Source: Halomonas sp. TD01 (GTDB lineage: Bacteria > Pseudomonadota > Gammaproteobacteria > Pseudomonadales > Halomonadaceae). Taken from it: DNA of 64,000 nucleotides. The stretch is taken from positions 1,984,001-2,048,000 of the forward strand of contig NZ_OV350343.1 of the NCBI RefSeq assembly GCF_923868895.1, written 5' to 3'. The notes under the pieces are model-generated. The model made no database searches. It saw only the letters and a list, made by a program, of their open reading frames with translations, and was not told where the DNA came from. The position numbers and the translations under genes were made by a program. How positions within the stretch are numbered: position 1 is the first letter of the stretch; every line of letters starts with the position of its first letter. This document shows, in pieces, positions 31,668 through 40,600 of this stretch.

Positions 31668-34600
31668 ATGAATAACGTATTTCGCCTTATCTGGAACCGC
31701 ACTTTAGGTCGTCTGGTTGTGGCATCAGAAGCCGCTCGCTCTCAGCACAAAGCGGGGAATGGCAGTAAACAGGTAGGACAACCGCCAATACCGGTACAGA
31801 AAACGACAGAGTGCCGGTTATTCACACCACTGAAACCCAAAGCACTATTGCTCGCCTGTGCCACGATGTTGTTACTGCCGTTGGGCATTTCAGACGCCGA
31901 GGCACGCAAATTTGCCTCAGATGGTGGTAGCTGTGTTTCAGTTGGTGGAGGAACGGTAATTGGAAGATTAGTTACACCTAGCACCACGTTTGATCCTATT
32001 GATGGTAGCGGAACTTATTCAACCGTTGCTGGCTGTAATGCCAGTGGTAATGGCCAGTCGGCAGCGACTGTATATGGCACTTTTAGTCAGGTCACTGGAG
32101 CTGGTGGGGCAGCATTTGGTTTTAATGTTAGGGCTGCACGTTGGGCGACGGCAATAGGTTTAGAAAGTCGTGCTACCGGCGTGAGTGGCACAGCATTAGG
32201 TTTTGGCAGCCAAGCAACGGCGCTTAATGCCGTTGCGATTGGGGGTGCCGGTGGGGATGGCACGACGCCACTAGCAGTGGCGGACTCAACGCTTGCTTCT
32301 GGCTTACACTCGATCGCCATTGGAAGTAACGCAGTTCGAGGAGCGCAAGCATTAGGTGGCAATGCGATAGCAATAGGTGGAGAAACCATTGCATCGGAGC
32401 TTTCAAGCACAGCCCTTGGAAATAAAAGCCAGGCGACTGGAGCTAGCTCTTTAGCAGTTGGTGAGCGCTCAGAAGCAACAGCACAGTTTGCTAATGCCCT
32501 GGGTATTCAATCAAAAGCTGAGGGACTTGCTTCGCTGGCGGTAGGCCCAGCGGCAAAAGCACTGGCAGAAAGTAGTGTGGCGATGGGGCGGCGCTCAGAA
32601 GCCACTGAGTTGCAAAGTATCGCGGTAGGTTTTGACTCCAAGGCATCAGGGGTCGACTCTCTGGCAATAGGCACGGGTGCTATCGCTTCTGGTGAACGAA
32701 GCATTAGTATTGGTTTTGCTAACGAAGTTTCTGGAACAGGTTCTGGCGCTATCGGTGATCCTAATATCATCACGGGCGCAGGCAGCTACGCACTGGGCAA
32801 CGACAATACCATCGAAGCTAATAATGCCGGTGTGTTTGGTAACCGTAACATCCTTGCGGCTACCGCTGACGGCAGCCGCATTATCGGCAACGACAATAAC
32901 ATCAATGTCCCCGATGCCATGGTGGTGGGTAATAATGCGGATGTCACGCAGGCGGGAGGAGTGGCACTAGGCTCTGGTTCGGTAGCAGATACCGCAGCAG
33001 GCATAGTGGGCTATGTACCCTTTGGTGCGACGGCAGCAGACACCGCCGCAATTAATGGTACGGTGGCCACTCAAGCAGCTGTGGATATCGGAAGCCGCCA
33101 GATCACCAGCGTTGCGGCAGGTACCGAACTTGATGATGCGGTGAATGTCAGCCAGCTTGTTGCTACGCAAACTAGTGTGGCAGCAGGCACAAACGTTACG
33201 AGTGTGGCAGAAAGTGATAACCCTAATGGTGGGACCATTTACACCATCAACGCTGATGGTGCGAGCGTTAGCGCAGGCTCGGCAGCGGTGGACGTCGTCG
33301 CCGCTGTACCCGATGCCAATAACGTCACTGACTACGCGGTCGACCTTAGCCAAGCTAGCAAAGACAGCCTGACGCTGGCGGACTCCGCGCTACAGGACGT
33401 GGTGACCCAGGTCGACGGTGTTGATGTCAAAACCCTGACCAAGGGCGATAACAACGCCAACTTCGTGACGGGCAAGAATATGGCGCTCAGCCCTGACGGT
33501 GCGGGCGGCATTGAAATTGCCACGTTGGACAATGTCACCTTCACGGATGTTAAGACCGACACCCTGACGGCAGGCCCCGTCAACATCGGGGCCACCGGTA
33601 TCGATGCCGGCAACACCACGATCTCCGGTGTGGCACCTGGGGTGGCGGGTACTGATGCGGTCAACCTTAATCAGCTAGACGATGCCGCTGCCGCTTCGAA
33701 GACTGAAGTGGCTGGCGGCACCAATGTGGCCGGTGTGGATAAAGCCACCGGTATTAACGGCCAGGACATCTACACCGTTAATGCCGAGGGCGCGAGCGTT
33801 AGCGCAGGCTCGGCAGCGGTGGACGTCGTCGCTGCTGCCCCCGATGCCAATAACGTCACCGACTACGCGGTCGACCTTAGCCAAGCTAGCAAAGACAGCC
33901 TGACGCTGGCGGATTCCGCGCTACAGGACGTGGTGACCCAGGTCGACGGTGTTGACGTCAAAACCCTGACCAAGGGCGATAACAACGCCAACTTCGTGAC
34001 GGGCAAAAATATGGCGCTCAGCCCTGACGGTGCGGGCGGTATAGAAATTGCCACGTTGGACAACGTCACCTTCACGGATGTTAAGACCGACACCCTGACG
34101 GCAGGCCCCGTCAACATCGGGGCCACCGGTATCGATGCCGGCAACACCACGATCTCTGGTGTGGCACCTGGGGTGGCGGGTACTGATGCGGTCAATCTTA
34201 ATCAGCTAGATGATGCCGCAGCCGCTTCGAAGACTGAAGTCGCGGGCGGCAGCAATATCGCCAGTGTGGATAAAACCACCGGTATTAACGGCCAGGACAT
34301 CTACACCGTGAATGCGGACGGCGCATCAGTGAGCGCCGGTTCCGGTGCGGTGGACGTCGTTGCCGCTGCCCCCGATGCCAACAACGTCACCGACTACGCG
34401 GTTGACCTTAGCCAAGCTTCGAAAGATAGTCTGACGCTGGCGGACTCCGCGCTACAGGACGTGGTGACCCAGGTCGACGGTGTTGACGTCAAAACCCTGA
34501 CCAAGGGCGATAACAACGCCAACTTCGTGACGGGCAAGAATATGGCGCTCAGCCCTGACGGTGCGGGCGGCATTGAAATTGCCACGCTGGACAACGTCAC

Positions 34601-37600
34601 CTTCACGGATGTTAAGACCGACACCCTGACGGCAGGCCCCGTCAACATCGGGGCCACCGGTATCGATGCCGGCAACACCACGATCTCCGGTGTGGCCCCT
34701 GGGGTGGCGGGTACTGATGCGGTCAACCTTAATCAGCTAGACGATGCCGCTGCCGCTTCGAAGACTGAAGTAGCGGGCGGCACCAATGTGGCCGGTGTGG
34801 ATAAAGCCACCGGTATTAACGGCCAGGACATCTACACCGTTAATGCGGACGGCGCATCAGTGAGCGCCGGTTCCGGTGCGGTGGACGTCGTCGCCGCTGC
34901 CCCCGATGCCAATAACGTCACTGACTACGCGGTCGATCTTAGCCAAGCTAGCAAAGACAGCCTGACGCTGGCGGATTCCGCGCTACAGGACGTGGTGACC
35001 CAGGTCGACGGTGTTGACGTCAAAACCCTGACCAAGGGCGATAACAACGCCAACTTCGTGACGGGCAAGAATATGGCGCTCAGCCCTGACGGTGCGGGCG
35101 GCATTGAAATTGCCACGTTGGACAACGTCACCTTCACGGATGTTAAGACCGACACCCTGACGGCAGGCCCCGTCAACATCGGGGCCACCGGTATCGATGC
35201 CGGCAACACCGCGATCTCTGGCGTGGCCCCTGGGGTGGCGGGTACTGATGCGGTCAACCTTAATCAGCTAGACGATGCCGCAGCGGCCTCAAAGACTGAA
35301 GTAGCGGGCGGCACCAATGTGGCCGGTGTGGATAAAGCCACTGGTATTAACGGCCAGGACATCTACACCGTTAATGCCGAGGGCGCGAGCGTTAGCGCAG
35401 GCTCGGCAGCGGTGGACGTCGTCGCTGCTGTACCCGATGCCAATAACGTCACTGACTACGCGGTCGACCTTAGCCAAGCTAGCAAAGACAGCCTGACGCT
35501 GGCGGATTCTGCGCTACAGGACGTGGTGACTCAGGTCGACGGTGTTGACGTCAAAACCCTGACCAAGGGCGATAACAACGCCAACTTCGTGACGGGCAAG
35601 AATATGGCGCTCAGCCCTGACGGTGCGGGCGGTATAGAAATTGCCACGTTGGACAACGTCACCTTCACGGATGTTAAGACCGACACCCTGACGGCAGGCC
35701 CCGTCAACATCGGGGCCACCGGTATCGATGCCGGCAACACCACGATCTCCGGTGTGGCCCCTGGGGTGGCGGGTACTGATGCGGTCAACCTTAATCAGCT
35801 AGACGATGCCGCTGCCGCTTCGAAGACTGAAGTGGCTGGCGGCACCAATGTGGCCGGTGTGGATAAAGCCACCGGTATTAACGGCCAGGACATCTACACC
35901 GTTAATGCGGACGGCGCATCAGTGAGCGCCGGTTCCGGTGCGGTGGACGTCGTCGCCGCTGCCCCCGATGCCAACAACGTCACTGACTACGCGGTCGACC
36001 TCAGTCAAGCCAGCAAAGACAGCCTACTGCTAGCCGACTCCGCGCTCCAGACCGTGGTCACTCAGATCGATGGCACTGCGGTTAAGACGATTGATCAGAA
36101 CGACAATGTCGCTAACTTTATCAGCGGCGATAACATCGAGCTGAGCGATCTGGGTGGCGCGATTGAAATTGCCACTAGCCCGAACCTCACCGCTGATAGC
36201 CTGACAATCAACAATGGTCCAACGCTCAATGACAACGGCATTGATATGGGCGGTGATACCATTACCAATGTGGGGGCGCCGATAAACGGTGGTGATGCGG
36301 TTAATCTCGATTACTTCGATGAAAACCGCACCCGTTATTACAGTGTCAATGATAACGGAGTCCAGCAAGGTAACTACGACAACGACGGTGCGACCGGCAT
36401 CAATGCGCTGGCGGCGGGTACTAATGCGCTGGCCGATGGTAATTCCTCGCTAGCCATGGGCGATGGTGCACGCACAGCCAGCATTGGGTCAGATCAAGTA
36501 GCGGTAGGGACGGGGGCCTTGGCTGGTGGCAATAGATCAATTGCGATTGGCCAAGGTGCTCGGGCCGCAACAGATTTATTTGATGGCGGCATAGAAGCTG
36601 TTGCCATTGGTAGCGGTGCGTCAGCCCAGGGCACTGGTAATGTTGCCTTAGGTTCTGGTTCGTTTGCTGATGGCAGCACGCTTGCTACTGCGGCTTACCA
36701 GCCACTAGATTCAAGTGGCAATCCGATTGCAGTTGCAGCACCCACGGCAACAAGTGAGGTCTCAGTGGGCACTGTGGGTGATGAGCGTCGCATCATCAAT
36801 GTTGCTGCCGGTGCAGAAGATACTGACGCCGTCAATGTCAGCCAATTAAAGGCGGTTAATGAACTGGCCAGCGCTGGCTGGGATGTTCAAACCAACGGTG
36901 ACACGGCCACCAATGTGGCGCCCGGCGATACTGTTCAGTTTATCGACGGCAAGAATATTGATATTACTCGCAACGGCGCTGATATCACCGTTGCCACGGC
37001 CGACAGTGTGGTCTTTGATGACGTGACCATCACGGGTGGCCCGACGCTCACTGGCGGCGGCATTGATATGAACAACACCACCATTAGCAACCTAGCTGAT
37101 GGGGTGAATGCTAACGACGCCGTGAACCTAAGCCAGTTGGAAGGCGCTGTTGCCGCTTCAAAGACTGAAGTAGCGGGCGGCACCAATGTGGCCGGTGTGG
37201 ATAAAGCCACTGGTATTAACGGCCAGGACATCTACACCGTTAATGCCGAGGGCGCGAGCGTTAGCGCAGGCTCGGCAGCGGTGGACGTCGTCGCTGCTGT
37301 ACCCGATGCCAATAACGTCACTGACTACGCGGTCGACCTTAGCCAAGCTAGCAAAGACAGCCTGACGCTGGCGGATTCTGCGCTACAGGACGTGGTGACT
37401 CAGGTCGACGGTGTTGACGTCAAAACCCTGACCAAGGGCGATAACAACGCCAACTTCGTGACGGGCAAGAATATGGCGCTCAGCCCTGACGGTGCGGGCG
37501 GTATAGAAATTGCCACGTTGGACAACGTCACCTTCACGGATGTTAAGACCGACACCCTGACGGCAGGCCCCGTCAACATCGGGGCCACCGGTATCGATGC

Positions 37601-40600
37601 CGGCAACACCACGATCTCCGGTGTGGCCCCTGGGGTGGCGGGTACTGATGCGGTCAACCTTAATCAGCTAGACGATGCCGCTGCCGCTTCGAAGACTGAA
37701 GTGGCTGGCGGCACCAATGTGGCCGGTGTGGATAAAGCCACCGGTATTAACGGCCAGGACATCTACACCGTGAATGCCGAGGGCGCGAGCGTTAGCGCAG
37801 GCTCGGCAGCGGTGGACGTCGTCGCCGCTGCCCCCGATGCCAACAACGTCACCGACTACGCGGTTGATCTTAGCCAAGCTTCGAAAGACAGCTTGACGCT
37901 GGCGGATTCGGCGCTGCAGGACGTGGTGACCCAGGTCGACGGTGTTGATGTCAAAACCCTGACCAAGGGCGATAACAACGCCAACTTCGTGACGGGCAAG
38001 AATATGGCGCTCAGCCCTGACGGTGCGGGCGGTATAGAAATTGCCACGTTGGACAATGTCACCTTCACGGATGTTAAGACCGACACCCTGACGGCAGGCC
38101 CCGTCAACATCGGGGCCACCGGTATCGATGCCGGCAACACCACGATCTCCGGTGTGGCACCTGGGGTGGCGGGTACTGATGCGGTCAACCTTAATCAGCT
38201 AGACGATGCCGCTGCCGCTTCGAAGACTGAAGTGGCTGGCGGCACCAATGTGGCCGGTGTGGATAAAGCCACCGGTATTAACGGCCAGGACATCTACACC
38301 GTTAATGCCGAGGGCGCGAGCGTTAGCGCAGGCTCGGCAGCGGTGGACGTCGTCGCTGCTGCCCCCGATGCCAATAACGTCACTGACTACGCGGTCGACC
38401 TTAGCCAAGCTTCAAAAGACAGCCTGACACTGGCGGATTCTGCGCTACAAACCGTGGTCACCCAGATCGATGGCACTGCGGTTAAGACGATTGATCAGAA
38501 CGATAACGTCGCCAACTTCGTGACGGGCAAGAATATGGCGCTCAGCCCTGACGGTGCGGGCGGTATAGAAATTGCCACGTTGGACAACGTCACCTTCACG
38601 GATGTTAAGACCGACACCCTGACGGCAGGCCCCGTCAACATCGGGGCCACCGGTATCGATGCCGGCAACACCACGATCTCCGGTGTGGCCCCTGGGGTGG
38701 CGGGTACTGATGCGGTCAACCTTAATCAGCTAGACGATGCCGCTGCCGCTTCGAAGACTGAAGTGGCTGGCGGCACCAATGTGGCCGGTGTGGATAAAGC
38801 CACCGGTATTAACGGCCAGGACATCTACACCGTTAATGCCGAGGGCGCGAGCGTTAGCGCAGGCTCGGCAGCGGTGGACGTCGTCGCTGCTGCCCCCGAT
38901 GCCAATAACGTCACCGACTACGCGGTCGACCTTAGCCAAGCTTCGAAAGACAGCCTGACACTGGCGGATTCTGCGCTACAAACCGTGGTCACCCAGATCG
39001 ATGGCACTGCGGTTAAGACGATTGATCAGAACGATAACGTCGCCAACTTCGTGACGGGCAAGAATATGGCGCTCAGCCCTGACGGTGCGGGCGGCATTGA
39101 AATTGCCACGTTGGACAATGTCACCTTCACGGATGTTAAGACCGACACCCTGACGGCAGGCCCCGTCAACATCGGGGCCACCGGTATCGATGCCGGCAAC
39201 ACCACGATCTCCGGTGTGGCACCTGGGGTGGCGGGTACTGATGCGGTCAACCTTAATCAGCTAGACGATGCCGCTGCCGCTTCGAAGACTGAAGTGGCTG
39301 GCGGCACCAATGTGGCCGGTGTGGATAAAGCCACCGGTATTAACGGCCAGGACATCTACACCGTTAATGCCGAGGGCGCGAGCGTTAGCGCAGGCTCGGC
39401 AGCGGTGGACGTCGTCGCTGCTGCCCCCGATGCCAATAACGTCACTGACTACGCGGTCGACCTTAGCCAAGCTTCAAAAGACAGCCTGACACTGGCGGAT
39501 TCTGCGCTACAAACCGTGGTCACCCAGATCGATGGCACTGCGGTTAAGACGATTGATCAGAACGACAATGTCGCTAACTTCGTGACGGGCAAGAATATGG
39601 CGCTCAGCCCTGACGGTGCGGGCGGTATAGAAATTGCCACGTTGGACAACGTCACCTTCACGGATGTTAAGACCGACACCCTGACGGCAGGCCCCGTCAA
39701 CATCGGGGCCACCGGTATCGATGCCGGCAACACCACGATCTCCGGTGTGGCCCCTGGGGTGGCGGGTACTGATGCGGTCAATCTTAATCAGCTAGATGAT
39801 GCCGCAGCCGCTTCGAAGACCGAAGTCGCGGGCGGCAGCAATATCGCCAGTGTGGATAAAACCACCGGTATTAACGGCCAGGATATCTACACCGTTAATG
39901 CGGATGGCGCATCAGTGAGTGCCGGTTCCAGTGCGGTGGATGTCACTGCCGCTGCCCCCGATGCCAACAACGTCACTGACTACGCGGTCGATCTTAGCCA
40001 AGCTTCAAAAGACAGCCTGACGCTGGCGGATTCGGCGCTCCAAACCGTGGTCACTCAGATCGACGGTGCTGCGGTTAAGACGATTGATCAGAATGACAAC
40101 GTCGCCAACTTCGTGACGGGCAAGAATATGGCGCTCAGCCCTGACGGTGCGGGCGGCATTGAAATTGCCACGTTGGACAACGTCACCTTCACGGATGTTA
40201 AGACCGACACCCTGACGGCAGGCCCCGTCAACATCGGGGCCACCGGTATCGATGCCGGCAACACCACGATCTCGGGTGTGGCCCCTGGGGTGGCGGGTAC
40301 TGATGCGGTCAATCTTAATCAGCTAGACGATGCCGCAGCGGCCTCAAAGACCGAAGTCGCGGGCGGCAGCAATATCGCCAGTGTGGATAAAACCACCGGT
40401 ATTAACGGCCAGGACATCTATACCGTTAATGCCGAGGGCGCATCAGTGAGTGCCGGTTCCGGCGCAGTAGACGTCACTGCCGCTGCGCCCGATGCCAACA
40501 ACGTCACCGACTACGCGGTGGATCTCAGTCAAGCCAGCAAAGACAGCCTGACGTTGGCCGACTCCGCGTTGCAAACCGTGGTCACTCAGATCGACGGCAC

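Noticed and set aside
33171..40349. Regularly spaced repeats resembling a CRISPR array
   Set aside because: The repeat unit is 531 bp and entirely coding, with no short repeat plus unique spacer pattern and no cas genes.
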